From the NCBI GenBank assembly GCA_037974665.1, contig CM075765.1, positions 13,077,501 through 13,141,500 of the forward strand: DNA of 64,000 nt, written 5' to 3'. The notes under the pieces were generated by a model. That model had not been told where the DNA came from. It saw only the letters and a program-made list of their open reading frames with translations, and ran no database searches. The translations under genes and the position numbers were made by a program. Numbering within the stretch: the first letter of the stretch is position 1; every line of letters begins with the position of its first letter. The stretch is from Ehretia macrophylla (Eukaryota; Streptophyta; Magnoliopsida; Boraginales; Ehretiaceae). Positions 34,040-46,100 of this stretch are shown here, piece by piece.

Positions 34040-35767
34040 TGATAAATCCGTATTTTTAGTAACTTTAACCCATTAAATCATCTATATTGCATTATTATTT
34101 CAAGCTTAATTGTATATTTTACACAAATTTAGTGCAATATAGGTTTTAAAGAAGAAAGAGCAAAAACGACCAAAAAAATCAACTTTTGAAGCGAATATTC
34201 GGCGTAATACTGAAGGAAAATGGTAGAACAACTTCAAAACAAGCAATTCAAGATTGAATTTGGCCAAACCGAGTGCGGAAATGGATTCAGGACGCTGAAA
34301 AATTTTGGAATAGACCTGGTCAACTTTTTGGTCAATGGTCAAAGTCAACGGTCAATGGTCAAAATCAACCGAGCTGGTCAAAGTCAAAGTTCACCTACCA
34401 TAGCCAGAAGGGAGCTCAAGCATCCCTTTTCCGCCCTCGAGCGCTACTTTTTGAAAAAGGCCAATAATTGAGCGGCAGAGTGCAGACCGAAAACGACATA
34501 AAAAATAAAAAAATTCAAAAGTACAGAAGGGCGCTTGAGCGCCCCCCTGCATCTTTGCCTATCAATGTCGCGATTTCGTAGCAACGAGAGGGCATCAATT
34601 TTTCTAATCTTAGCCATGTTTCTGCCTCTCTAGTGGGCAGAAGCGATTTTCATCTTTTTCTTTGTATATAATCAGTTTTCTTCATATTTTAGCTTAGGAG
34701 TAGGTTAGTTTAGTTTAGTTAGGGTCCTAAATTAAGGGTCGGGCTTATGGATTAACGTCATAGCTTCGGAGAAATCGAGCCGGCTAAATCAAGATGTGCT
34801 TAAATTCGGTAACTTTTATTCTTGATTTCGATTTCCGTTTTGTAAATCTAATAATGGAATTTTAGACCCTTATTTTTGGAATGATAAATAAGTGATGATA
34901 TTTTTATATATATTTAGATTTAGATTAATTCAAGCCTCGTATTCTTTAATTACTTAGTATTATCTATTAATTATACGTATACTTGTAGTTATGATATGAT
35001 TAATCGAGAATATATATACGCCCGATTTTGTAAACCAGTGGCAATACGTGACTACCTCGGACGGAATTAGTTAGGTTGTACCAGCACCTCCGGGGTACGT
35101 AAGTAAGAAGATTAATTGAGATATTGGATATTGTTAGGTTGTACCAACATATTCAGTCTTGTTAATTAATTAGTCTTATTACTTACGTATCTAAGGCTAA
35201 CTTCAGAAGTGGGAGCTTGTAGCCCTATTTCTTGAATGATTTATTCTTATAATTTAAATCTATAATTTTACACTTAAATACTCTGATCGAATTTATCATT
35301 CCAAATCATGGACTCGCTAAATTGAATTAACCACTCCTGGATTAAATTATTTTAGCTTAGTACCGTACCATTGGATCTTTTATGGACATTTTAGACTTTT
35401 CTTGGACTTAATTTACCGTACTTTTAGACTTTTGGACTATTGGACTCAATTAAACTTATCCGTGACGGGAGATAGTCAAACAAATTATAAACTAAATTCT
35501 TAACTTGAAACCGTTAATCCCAATCTCCGTGGATCGACCCTCTACTCACCACAGCTAGAGGTAATTCAAGGTAAGTAATATTTCTAATCATTTCATCTTT
35601 CTATTTTTTAGCGCAAAACGACGCGATCAAAAAATTGGCGCCGTTGCCGGGGATTGGCATTCAATTTTTTTCATGTAAGAGTTTAGTTTATTGTATATAA
35701 CTCTATCCTTGTAAATTTGTATATATAATTTTTATTTTTAGTTTTGTATATACTGTGTTGTTTTAGA
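34040..35767 (+). mobile_element. Athila-like 5' LTR plus primer-binding site, truncated
   Basis: An LTR of about 1590 bp (34040–35629) starts TGATAAATCC and ends GCGATCA. It is followed by TGGCGCCGTTGCCGGGGA (35636–35653), the primer-binding site type used by Athila/Tat elements. Only about 115 bp of body follow before the host gypsy sequence resumes near 35768. It lies in place of most of the host RT domain, so its arrival was accompanied by deletion of both host and Athila sequence. Small ORFs inside are not coding. Confidence 0.85.
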
Positions 35768-36395
35768 GAAGGTTTGGGTTGTGTTCTGATGTAGAATGGT
35801 AGGGTGATTATTTATGCATCTTGGAAGTTAAAGCAATATGAGGGCAATTATCCAACTCATGATTTGCAGTTCGCGGCTATTATGTTTGCCTTGAAAAAGT
35901 GGCGCCATTATCTTTGGGGAAGCAGATTCGAAATCTTTATAGATCGTAAGAGTCTAAAATATTTGTTTTCCCAAAAGGAATTAAATATGAGGCAAAGGCG
36001 ATGGATGGAGCTACTTGAGGATTACAATTGCACAATCAACTATGTGCCAGGAAAGGCCAATGTAGTAGCTAACACCCTTAGCCGAAAGGCTAGTATTGCT
36101 TGTATGGCAGTCAAAGAGTGGGAGTTACTAGAGGAGGCTATTATATGGAAACCAAAGTTGACTCAAGTCAATATCTTGTTTGTAAACTTGCAAATTCAGC
36201 CGTTATTTTATCGCGGGTCCCAGAAGCTCAACAATTAGATCAACGGCTTCGAAAGATCTCTGAGGGTAAGCCTGATTTCAAGTTACATGAGAATAGTGTA
36301 TTGCGGTTTCGTGGCCGAGTTTGTGTTTCGGATGATTCAGTTTGAAGAGAGAAGTTTTAGAGGAAGCTCATAACTCTAAGTACACTATCTATCCG
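35768..36395 (+). pseudogene. RNase H and integrase start of the gypsy element
   Basis: After one in-frame stop the frame reads [20 protein letters not shown], then [26 protein letters not shown] and [14 protein letters not shown], the classic Ty3/gypsy RNase H region, followed by the H-rich linker and LRFRGRVCV of the integrase N-terminus in a shifted frame. It ends abruptly near 36395. It is the downstream half of the element cut by the Athila-like insert. Confidence 0.9.
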
Positions 36396-36434
36396 GTAAT
36401 TTTTTTCTCCATCTCTAGAGGATACCACCGTGTG

Positions 36435-37202
36435 TTATCTGTTGATAGTCCTAAGAGTGGACTCGCCCCTTTTGTCTTTCTCCACAAGCACAAGGAGCTG
36501 GTGAGGGAGATGATCCATTGAGTGGCAACCCAGACCTTGACTGATCCCATAGTTGGCGAGCCAGTCTGCACACTTGTTTGCTTCGCGATAAATATTAGAA
36601 ATCTTGTAATGTTCGTGGCAAGAGAGAATGGCTCTACAGTCTTCCAGAAAAGGCTTGAAGGGGCTGTTATGAATCATTAGACTACATAAGAGTTGGATCA
36701 TCACTTGGAAATCTGATTCAATAAAAAGGTGTTGAACACCCATTCTGTCAGCTCTTCGTAAACCTTCCCAAAGGGCTGTAAGTTCCGCAACGTTATTCGT
36801 AGTAAATCCTAGATTAAAAGTATACCCGTCAATCCGTGAACCGTTTGCATCACGAAAAATACCTCTTGCACCTGCAAGCCCCGGGTTTCCCTTGGCATAC
36901 TCGTCAATATTGAGTTAAAAACCATGAGGAGGCCTGTTCCATGAGATCGAGCTTTCCTGGCTTGTTAGAAGTGGACCACGCATTTGGGTATGCCACGCCA
37001 TAGCTGCTTCTTTAGTTTGCTTCAAGATAAGGGCGCCCAATTGCTGAACATTAGGTTGCTGGCTTCTGGAAAAAATAAAGCTATTCCTGGATTTCCATAG
37101 CCACCAAACCATTGTAGCGAAGATATGTCGCCATCGTTGCCCCTTGGTAAAACGACCGTTAGTCACGTTGGAGTTAATCCATTGGTCCCAAGGGTAGTGC
37201 AT
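36435..37202 (-). pseudogene. Plant RNase H-like domain (non-LTR-derived), one stop codon
   Basis: Read on the minus strand from 37202, a Trp-rich segment (WWLWKSRNSFIF) typical of the linker before plant reverse-transcriptase-like RNase H domains leads, in the same frame, to NIDEYAKGNPGLAGARG, VAELTALWEGL and ESDFQVMIQL. These carry the three acidic residues D, E, D expected for RNase H type 1. A single TAA (36915–36917) splits the frame. The G of the usual NxDG motif is E. No RT domain precedes it, so it is a 3' remnant of a LINE-type element or a copied RNase H-like gene. It abuts the broken gypsy element. Confidence 0.8.
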
Positions 37203-37358
37203 AAAATCGAGGACTTATTTTTTAACCTATAGTTAATTTATAGATCTTGTCACTCATATTCTTAACAAGTTCAAAATAAAATCCATGAGATAATTTTAAA
37301 TACTTTAAATATAATTAACACATTAAATACTTATATAATACAAAATGTCATGTTTGAA

Positions 37359-38045
37359 AATTACAACAAATTGACTATTCCATCGCTAAAATAGTGACAA
37401 TTGTGTCAGTCTCTAAATTAGAGACAAACAAAATGGCTGTCGCTAAATTACCGACGACTTACTCGTTCTATTTAGAGACAGATCACTTGGTTCGTCACTA
37501 ATTTAGAGACAAACAATTAAGTCTATCGTTAACTTAGAGACGGATGAACTAGAGTCGTCTCTAAATAACGACATAATCTTAACTCTGTCTCTAATTATTT
37601 TTTGTTGAAAAAAATGGGAGAAAAAAATAAATATGATTCATTCGAACCCAAGAAAAAAAAAAGATAAATTATAGAATTAGAGGACCACTAGGGTCCGTCT
37701 CTAAATAGACACAGACGAAGGGCTTTGTCTCTAAATTGAGATAGACCACTTGGGTCCATCCCCAAATAGAGTAATAAAAGGGTGACATATTTAGCGACAG
37801 GAATTAATTTCTATGACATCACTATTCCTTCGTAAACATATCGACCGTTACTAATCTGTAGCTATTTAGCAACGAATTAGTGACGAAACTTAGTAATAGA
37901 TTTTTATGTCGCGGTCCTGTCGCTTAGCCGTAGCTAATAGCTAATTGGTGACCAAATATTTTTTGTCATCTTTTTGTCGCTATATAGGGACAGAAAAAAT
38001 TGTTGTCGCTAAAATCCATCACCCGCGTCAATTTTTCTTGTAATG
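37359..38045. mobile_element. Small CACTA-like non-autonomous element
   Basis: The right end reads TTTTTCTTGTAATG, the complement of a CACTACAAGAAA-type terminus with one change. The left end 'attacaacaaattgac' is a decayed inverse of it. Between them are many copies of gtcgctaaat/gtctctaaat in both orientations, the usual CACTA subterminal repeats. No transposase and no clear 3-bp target duplication were seen. Confidence 0.65.
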
Positions 38046-38168
38046 TATTCTTATTTTTGCCAGCTCACCTAAAGGCATTTAGGTTTTATTGGGTAATGAT
38101 TGTAGCGATGTCTTTTATATGATGATATACGAGGACCTTTGCTGTGATGCTAGTCATAAATAGAAGAT

Positions 38169-39368
38169 TAGAAATAACAGTGGAACGAGTTTGGGGCGGG
38201 GAACCTATTCTCATGCCCCTCCTCGCCACTTAAAAGGTTTTCCCAATACCTGCCCCATCCCCGCATTTTATACTCCTATCCCCCGCCCCCTGCCCTTGCC
38301 CCGTCCCCGAATCCCTGTAGGGAATAAGGATTACCCGCATATTTTTTTATTTTTATTTAAACCTTACAATATTCAATTTAATTCGAACCATGTTACTTAA
38401 AAATATAAATTAAAGTTATAGTGATTATAAATATTAAAAATTATATTTTTTAAATAAAATTTAAATATTAATCATATATCAAGTCTTATACTTACAGTTA
38501 AATAGTAAAAATAAATTTATAGTAATTGAATCTTATGCATTTAAAATAAATTTTAACTAAAATCATTCTGTATAAGAACTATATGTAGAAAAAGAGTACT
38601 TTTTTGTGTTATGGGATCGTATTATTATTTTTTTTTTTTTTGGTTATCGCATGCCACATATAATAGTAATTGCAGATTCGTCCTTAATTATGTTGTTTGA
38701 AACTATTTTGATGTACAACTAGGAACAACTAATAAATTTCTTAAATCCACTGTGATCAATAGTAAAATAGAGTTATTTATGTGAAATGATAACAAATCCC
38801 AATTAATGTTATGTAATGGTCTTCATTAAAAGAATGATTATAAAATCCTTTTGAATAATCTATTTTTTTTGTTCCACTCTTTATAATACTTTATCTAATG
38901 TCATTTTTCTATATTTTTATATTTAGAATTTTAGAATTGTAATACATATGTAAAACTAAAGATATAAAAAATAACTACATATGTATGCGGGGCGGCAAGG
39001 GCAGAGCTAGAATTTTAATATGGGAGGGAAGGGGGGCAAAAAAAATTTTTAAGATACTACATAGAACTTTTTAAAAATAGGGGGGGCTGATAAATTTTTT
39101 TAACAATACTATATAGATATTTTTTAAACACTTAAAAACGTTGGGAGGTCGGGGCCCTCGCCGGCTCTCCCCCTAATACCGCCACTGCGGAGCGGGTTAT
39201 GTTTATCACCGTGCCCCACCCTGCCCCATCTCCACAAGGGGATCAAAAATTAATCCTCACCCTTTCCCCATTCCCCATTTTTTACCCCAATCCCCGCTCT
39301 GTTTGGGATTGGAATGGGGATGGGGGTAGGGTGGGTACCCACAAAACCCGTTCCCATTGTCATCCCTA
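38169..39368. mobile_element. hAT-like element with GC-rich ends, carrying a nested MITE
   Basis: The right end in complement reads TAGGGATGACAATGGG; the left starts TAGAAATAACAGTGG and is similar base by base. Both ends continue with 'ggggcggg'-type and 'taccc/gtccc' words, while the middle is AT-rich. Possible 8-bp flanks are tagaagat and gagaaaat (6 of 8). No transposase was found. The proline-rich ORF at 38191–38400 is only a product of the C-rich end. Confidence 0.6.
38996..39187. mobile_element. 192-bp hAT-type MITE nested in the element above
   Basis: It is flanked by cggggcgg (38988–38995) and cggagcgg (39188–39195), 7 of 8 identical. The right end in complement is CAGTGGCGGTATTAG and the left end CAAGGGCAGAGCTAG. 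Its size and ends recall the 193-bp element at 8290. It lies inside the GC-rich arm of the 38.2-kb element, which gives the order of insertion. Confidence 0.75.
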
Positions 39369-40339
39369 GAGAAAATCAAATTAAAGAGACATGGCATTCA
39401 CGATGGCATTCGTAATTTTAATGATGATAGACAATTGTACCCAACTCTTGAGTGTGCATTGAAACTCTTTAGCAAAATACATATATCACTTTAAAGCTTC
39501 TTATGAGAATGATATCATATGTAAAATTAAGAATAACTTTCATAAATAATCCTCAATATTTATAGTTGTTTTCAAATTTGTTCTTATTGTTAAGTGACGT
39601 ATTTAGTACCGAAAGTTTGCAAAAAAAAGATTCAGTCTAGTCGTCAGTGTTTACATTTTGTTTTTAATTTTGTCCATATTATTACAAAAATAACGTGCTT
39701 AGCCTCCAAAATTTGTAAAAAGTTTCAATTTAATCCATGCCTTGAAATTTTTTATTAACAACTAAGCGATCTCCATGCCTTGAAATTTTTTATTAACAAC
39801 TAAGCGATCCACTTTTGAAACAATGAGGATGAAATTAAAAAAAGTGTAAACATTTGGAACTAAATTAAAAGTTTTGCAGACTTTAGGATTAAAAGCATCA
39901 CTTTTGAATTAATGAGAATAAACTTCAGAAAAGTAATATAACTTTAGGGATTAGCACGTTACTTTTGAAGCAATAAAGACTAAATTTTAAAAAAAAAAAT
40001 TGTAAACATTAGGAATCATTTGTGAAGTTTGCCCTTTCAACTAAATACTATTATATAGTCTAAAAAAAATAAATTTGTTTGCCAAGTTCATTATGTAAAG
40101 CACATTATTCCTTATTATACATGAGTTTTCCAAGAAGCCAAGCTTAAGAAAATGCTAAATTATCTAAACATTATCATTTCACTTTGCAATACATATTCGC
40201 TAATTACCTTTAGCGATAAGTGTTCGATAAAATAGCCGCCCGTATTCTTATCTCATAGGATCATATGGACTATAATTAAATATATTTGACGAATTTTGAC
40301 TTGACAACATACTTACTCTTGACAGAAAGTGACTACTAA
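39369..40339. other. AT-rich intergenic DNA with a 38-bp tandem duplication
   Basis: No gene. Two exact adjoining copies of a 38-bp unit starting 'tccatgccttgaaatttt' occupy 39734–39771 and 39772–39809. The surrounding 'gaaagtttgc…gcaaactt'-type phrases in both orientations suggest a degraded foldback MITE. Confidence 0.6.
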
Positions 40340-40784
40340 GGCTCCGTTTGTTTGCTGTAAAATATTTTATCGGAAAATATTTTTCGGATTTTACGGTGTT
40401 TGGTAACACTGGAAAATTAGTCAACCGTAAAATGTTTTCCAGTCAAAAATTGCGGCTGCTTTTTCTTAATTTTACGGTGTTTGGTAACACCGGAAAATTG
40501 GTCAACCGTAAAATATTTTCCGGTCAACAATTGCGGCTAGTACAAAATTATGTAAAATGTTTTCATGTCATTTGGGATAAGAAAACATTTTACCGAACTT
40601 ACCGTACTTCCAAACACCAGAAAATATTTTTCAGTATTCTATTTTTCAGTAAAATATTTTCCCCCAATAAGTTATTTTACGGCAAACAAACGGAGCCATG
40701 TAAAATATTTTATTTTTTAGGAAAACACTTTCTACGGAAAATATTTTACACAAGCAAGTTATTTTACGGCAAACAAACGGAGCC
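40340..40784. mobile_element. Tourist-like (PIF/Harbinger) MITE, composite
   Basis: Inverted ends are GGCTCCGTTTGTTTG and CAAACAAACGGAGCC, with TAA on both sides (40337–40339 and 40785–40787), as in PIF/Harbinger elements. An extra copy of the right end lies inside at about 40674–40697, and a ~75-bp internal segment (tttacggtgtttggtaacac…) is tandemly duplicated. The 159-codon ORF across it arises from these repeats and is not a gene. Confidence 0.75.
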
Positions 40785-43081
40785 TAAGTTGATTATATTA
40801 CACCACATGCTGCAAGCACACTTATGATGTGATCCTTACTCCATGTTTAATTTTTTAAAATTGACCTTCTTCGGCAAGCATGTTATGCGTTGCTAAATAT
40901 ACTTGACCACTTGAACTAATCAATTTTCTAACATTAACCTCCATTGCTGCACACAAGGTAAATCACCAAACAAACCAAGCTGTCAATACCACTTACCAGA
41001 AAAGAGCTAAAACGTAGTGGAATAAAAATATCTTTCTACTTAGCCTATAAGTAATTAAGAATGCAAACTAACAAATTTCTAATATACAACACCCTAAATA
41101 AAAATGTAGCAAAATTATAGCAAGCATACATGCACACACAAAAGGAAAAAAAATCCCTACATTTACGTGGAAAATCTCCAATGCAAAGTGAAAAACAATG
41201 GGATCAATAGACCCGCCATTGAACTTCCACTATACTGAAGAAAAGGGTTATAAAAGTCTCAAAGTCAAGAACAATAAGTCTTGACATTACCCACAATAAT
41301 AACCTCACAAATAAGTGGAATATAACAAGAAATGTAAGAGATATCATCTAAATTTCACAACAAAAACTTTAGAAGCTCGTTAGACTGATTTGTAGGCCTT
41401 AAAAATGCAATCGTCCACTGTTAGATTTTAAGAACTAGATGTTAGGAATGGACTCCAAAAATTCAGGCAAGTCCCAAAAAAAATCATTGTGTAATTGTAT
41501 CGCAAACATACGTCACACAATGTAGTGAAGAGCCAATAAACTCTTATTTCTTTTCTCGCTATTTTTCTTCCACTCCCTTAAACCTAACATAACCATAAAG
41601 AGATAATAACCAGATTTAGGTTTTTCCGAGTAGGAGTCATAAAGGCCCATAAACCAAGTCATTCTATTGTTCAGTATGTCGGGCATCTTTATACAAATAA
41701 TAGAAAAGTTGTTCACCCCTGGACCTATGAGGGATCAACCCAACACAAAATACTATAAAATAGACCTTTATGGAAGGATGGATAAATGTATAGATTTTCG
41801 CAATTATTATAATTATAATTAATGAGAAGAGGTGAAAAATGTACTAAGGGCAAAATAGTCAATTAATAAATAATAGATTAATAAGAAGAAAATAAACAAA
41901 AGCACAAGCACCTGACTTCCGAGATATAATACTTTCCCGAGATAAAATGCTCTCCCGAGGTAGAATAACTCCCCAAGGTGACAACCAGTGACAAATGGTA
42001 GTGGGACGTACCCTCTAGACATGTATATGCATATTTCAAAAGAGGTCATTACTAATTCTTGTACACTTCTTAATTAAATTGTTAAATTCGACATTTTATC
42101 TCAATATTGACTTGAGTATCGAAACTATTTTTCAAAATAAATTTCACGTTCACATTTTACTTGTTTTACAAGTTTTTGTACCTAAGGACATAGATCGGAT
42201 AATTTTTACCTTAACAACTGAGGTTGCTAAATATTATAATCTTATTTTGTGGATTTGAAAAAGTTTTAGTTACTCAGTAACTAGGCTCCTTGAAAATCAT
42301 AGCTTATAGTATCCGTAGACCCGCTATGGACTCTTGTAAAAAAATGATAGAAATGATGAAATATCTAATTGTGAATTAGTTATTCTATAACTCACTTCCA
42401 TGTAAACAAACAAACAAACAAACAAACAAAAAATGTTTTAGTTATGTCTCTCTTAGCGAGTTAACAGCCAAAATAGCTCATGGCCCATCGTGGGGCCATA
42501 AGAACCACTTTCTGTGTATTTAAAACCAATAAGAGGGTAAATAAATAGAGGAAAAGAGATAACGATGAATTGTCAATTAATAGCGCATTTAGGGGACAGC
42601 AAATATCTAACTGGTATCCCCACAATTTTCCCGAAAGATTTGGGTGCGAAATCTCATCTCTTTCAAGACAAACAACAAACCCAAGATAAGCAAAGGAATT
42701 CACTAAATAAATTAATATTATGTTTGAAATAACAAAAAATAGAAAGAAAAAAAAAAAGTCAAACATAAATCACAAAAGCGCAGAATTAGTTTATGGACAC
42801 AACAAATCGAGGATTGTAAATCTTCATGCACCTTCTCTTTTATTTGTGAACAATCCATATATATTATTTTGTTGAAAACTTAGAAGAACATAAACCACAT
42901 TTATAAGGGTATGACCACACACACATTTTGGAGCTGATTGAAGCTAGTACATGAATGAATGTTGTCGCCAAAAAAGCGTTCCAGGTCAGATGATAAACTC
43001 CAAATGACTAAGGCCGCCAGCGGCCGTTGCAGCAGCCCCACCACCCTTGATAATTCTGTTAAGAAGGAGAAGAAAAAGAAG
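40785..43081. other. Intergenic region upstream of the 5-phosphatase gene
   Basis: No protein gene is supported. There is an (AAAC)n tract at about 42405–42430. At 41940–41985 the phrase 'tcccgag.taga' is repeated three times. The last ~100 bp before 43081, ending 'gaagaag|gtacaa', could be a 5' UTR exon of the phosphatase gene because a strong acceptor lies at 43189; it cannot be coding in the required frame because of stops. Confidence 0.5.
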
Positions 43082-43197
43082 GTACAATCCTATAAATATT
43101 CTATGCTAATTTCTTTTTAATTTTTTTAATTGAAATAAATCTCTTTGTTTTTTTTTTTTTTTTTCTATTTCTTGGTTCTTTCTATTCAGATCATGGG

Positions 43198-46100
43198 ATG
43201 AAGTCTATTATTCCAATGATTTTTGGTTCAAAAAGAAACGGTAGAGAAAGCTCAGAAGAGGACATAAGTCAATCAGATGAAAATGATGATCATGGTATGT
43301 CACCTTATCTCAAAATAAAAAAATAAAAAAAGTAATGTAATATAAAATTAAAGTACACAATGTTTTGTTTTGATCTTTAATACTTTATTTGCTCCCTTGT
43401 TGTTTGGAAATAGATTCGGAAAATGAGATTACATCAAGGAGGAATGCTTTTCTTGAATCGTCTCCCACCATGCGAAAAAGTTTCTCAGGTAGGAATCATC
43501 GATATAAATTATGATTATGATGGTGCATCCATTAGAGCATTAGGCATGTGTGGAATTGCATTAATAAAATATAATAGCCTAATTTATAATGCAATAATTG
43601 ACAAGATCCTGTAATGTTAAGATCATAAATAATGATATGCAAGAGATTTTATATTTGTGTATTTGGTGACTCAGCTGTATTAATTGTATCCGTATTAGGG
43701 CGCAATTTATATTTATTCCTCTTGTCGTGTCCTTGCCTTTCCCAAGCGCTTCGTGTGGCACATAAAACACTTCTTATTGCAAAAATGTGTCTAAGTGAGC
43801 CTAACAAACTAACAAAGTAACTAGAAACCAAGGAACTTGCAAGGTGAAAGAAGGTAGTCCATTGCGCTCAAAGAATGCATGACACGAAAGATTGCATACA
43901 TCCATTTTTCTTTTGGTTGAAAATATTTAGTACATGTAGACCCCGAAATCTACAATCACGAATTTGATGGGCACTAATAACCTGCAAGGTCAAAAATCGA
44001 GTAAGTGACGTGAGTCTTTGACACCTGTATGGTACCAACTAAAGACACTCTGATGTAGAACGACGAGATGTACGAAGGTTGTTTGATAAAGAGGGGGAAA
44101 GGTAATATATGGCGGGGGAGTCAGATATTTGATGCCTTCCCCTTGAGTGGGTGTGACCTATTTATAGCTGCTGGTAGGCTAGAGTCCACTAGCTCCAAGG
44201 ACTCGCATCCCTGGATGACTCTCGTCTCTATCCAATAAGATATCCTCAGTTTGTCGTCGTCATCCACTCGCTGTGGATCGGATAACCAAGCTATTTTATG
44301 ATCGTTTATTCCCAAAGTTCTAGTAGGGCCGAATCTTCATTGAGTATATCACCAAGTAACCACAAGCGGTGGTGTTGAATGTTGGGCTTTCTCAAGGGCG
44401 TTGGACTTTCTCAAGGGCCTTGGGCTTGAGCGAAGCCTACCGTAGGGGTAGCCAATGAACTATTGGACAGCACATGAGCTGTAGCCCCAATATTATAAGT
44501 TGAGTGAGATCAAACGGCTCATCGCAATAGGACTACGGGTCCAAGTCTAATTTTTACCACTACAGTAACTACTTGTATTATCACCTTATTTAAATATTTT
44601 AGATTTTTACATAGCTATTGGGTTATGAGTGCAAGACATGTAGCCATCAAACTAGAAGACTCGTATCTTTCTTATCTGATTGAAATGTATATTTTGGTAG
44701 CTCACCTACTGAAGACTATAGCTTATGTTAATTATTGTCAAAGTATTAAAGTACACATGCAAGTAAACTAACAAGATAGTCGTTTTCGTAATCTACAGTA
44801 CATATTGACCCTAGGGGCCACGGCATTGAAAAATATGTACTTTCATTCTTCTTAGCAGATGACAAGCATGGTATTAATTTCTTATTTATTTCAGAAAGAC
44901 ATAAAAGCGCGAGGCTCGAAGGCCTTAACCTGTCAAACGTCGAGCAGTCGATGGCGCTGGTTAACGTAGTCCAAGACATCCGGTATGTTGCATATATAAT
45001 ATTTCGACGATGTTTCTATTTTGATATGTGGTTAGGGATTTGAATTGTCTCATGACATATAAAGTTGAGAACTCAATAGCGTCTAAATTGTTATATATAC
45101 CGTAGTTATATTATTAGTTCACGACTATTGAATCTTTCTTATCATATTATAACATTATGAGAATATTCAAGTTTGGGTGCTCTAATGTTTCTGAGATTTA
45201 TATGCACCTGGGGACTGTAGGATATTTGTTGCAACATGGAATGTAGGAGGAAAGACTCCAAATTATGGGCTCAACCTTGAGGATTTCTTGCAAGTGGAAG
45301 ACTCTGCAGACATATATGTCTTGGGGTAATATAACTTCACAATTTCAAGTTTGAAATTTTGATTATGATATAGGATTTATAATATAAAAGAGACATTTTT
45401 CTTTGCACTAACAAGTAACAACATTAGTAACCTAATTGTTCACACAATGGATGCTTCTAATATTCTTTACCAACTGCAATAAACAAATCGAGAGATCATC
45501 TGTGTTAACATCGATCAAACTGAAAAATATAAAATTCAGGTTTCAGGAAATTGTTCCCTTAAGTGCTGGAAATGTTCTAGTAATCGAAGACAACGAGCCT
45601 GCAGCGAGATGGCTAACACTTATAAACCACGCACTTAATAATCGGTGTCAAGAATCCGTGCGCTCTTCGGATTCAAGCTCTCATTCGAAATATTCGGACA
45701 ATTCAAATGATTCAAAATCCAACTTCTTTCAGAAACCCTCTCTCAAAGTCCTCAGCAGGAATTTCCGGGCGGACAGTAGTCTTCTCAAGGCTTGCAACTG
45801 CGATTTTGAATCATCATCAAGGTTGAATAGGAGGCCAAGAACGCTTAGTGACCCTTGTGCTTATCATCATGATTCTAGTGTAGATAATATGCTTTCAATT
45901 GGAGAAAATTCTTCACCTGCCCAGTTGAATTACCTCCTCATAGGAAGTAAGCAAATGGTTGGCATCTTCCTCACGGTCTGGGCTCGAAAGGAGCTGGTTC
46001 GACACATTGGTCATCTCAAAATCGACTGTGTAGGAAGAGGAATCATGGGTTGTCTTCGCAACAAGGTCGGTTAAATGTAATCTTCCTTCTTAGCTTTTTT

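Larger units (their letters stand above)
26327..36395 (+). mobile_element. Degenerate Ty3/gypsy retrotransposon carrying nested insertions
   Basis: A plus-strand element with 5' LTR 26327–27164 plus 30488–31876, primer-binding site 31881–31892, gag from 32134, two zinc knuckles, protease, the first residues of RT, then (after an Athila-like insert) RNase H and the start of the integrase zinc-binding region to about 36395. Many stop codons and frameshifts interrupt it. There is no 3' LTR: the sequence switches to an unrelated RNase H-like pseudogene at about 36396. The left border TGTGAGACTCGAG is proposed from resemblance to the TGTGATACCCCGAA start of the 18.2-kb element. Confidence 0.85.

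Noticed and set aside
40348-40827. 159-codon plus-strand ORF
   Set aside because: It is almost wholly inside the Tourist-like MITE and contains the translated inverted ends and duplicated interior.
42461-42766. 101-codon minus-strand ORF upstream of the 5-phosphatase
   Set aside because: Phe-rich start from a poly-A tract, no recognisable domain, no supporting splice or context signals.
43001-43081. Possible first coding exon of the 5-phosphatase (MTKAASGRC…)
   Set aside because: Its donor phase does not fit the acceptor at 43189; the required frame contains stops. At most it is a 5' UTR exon.
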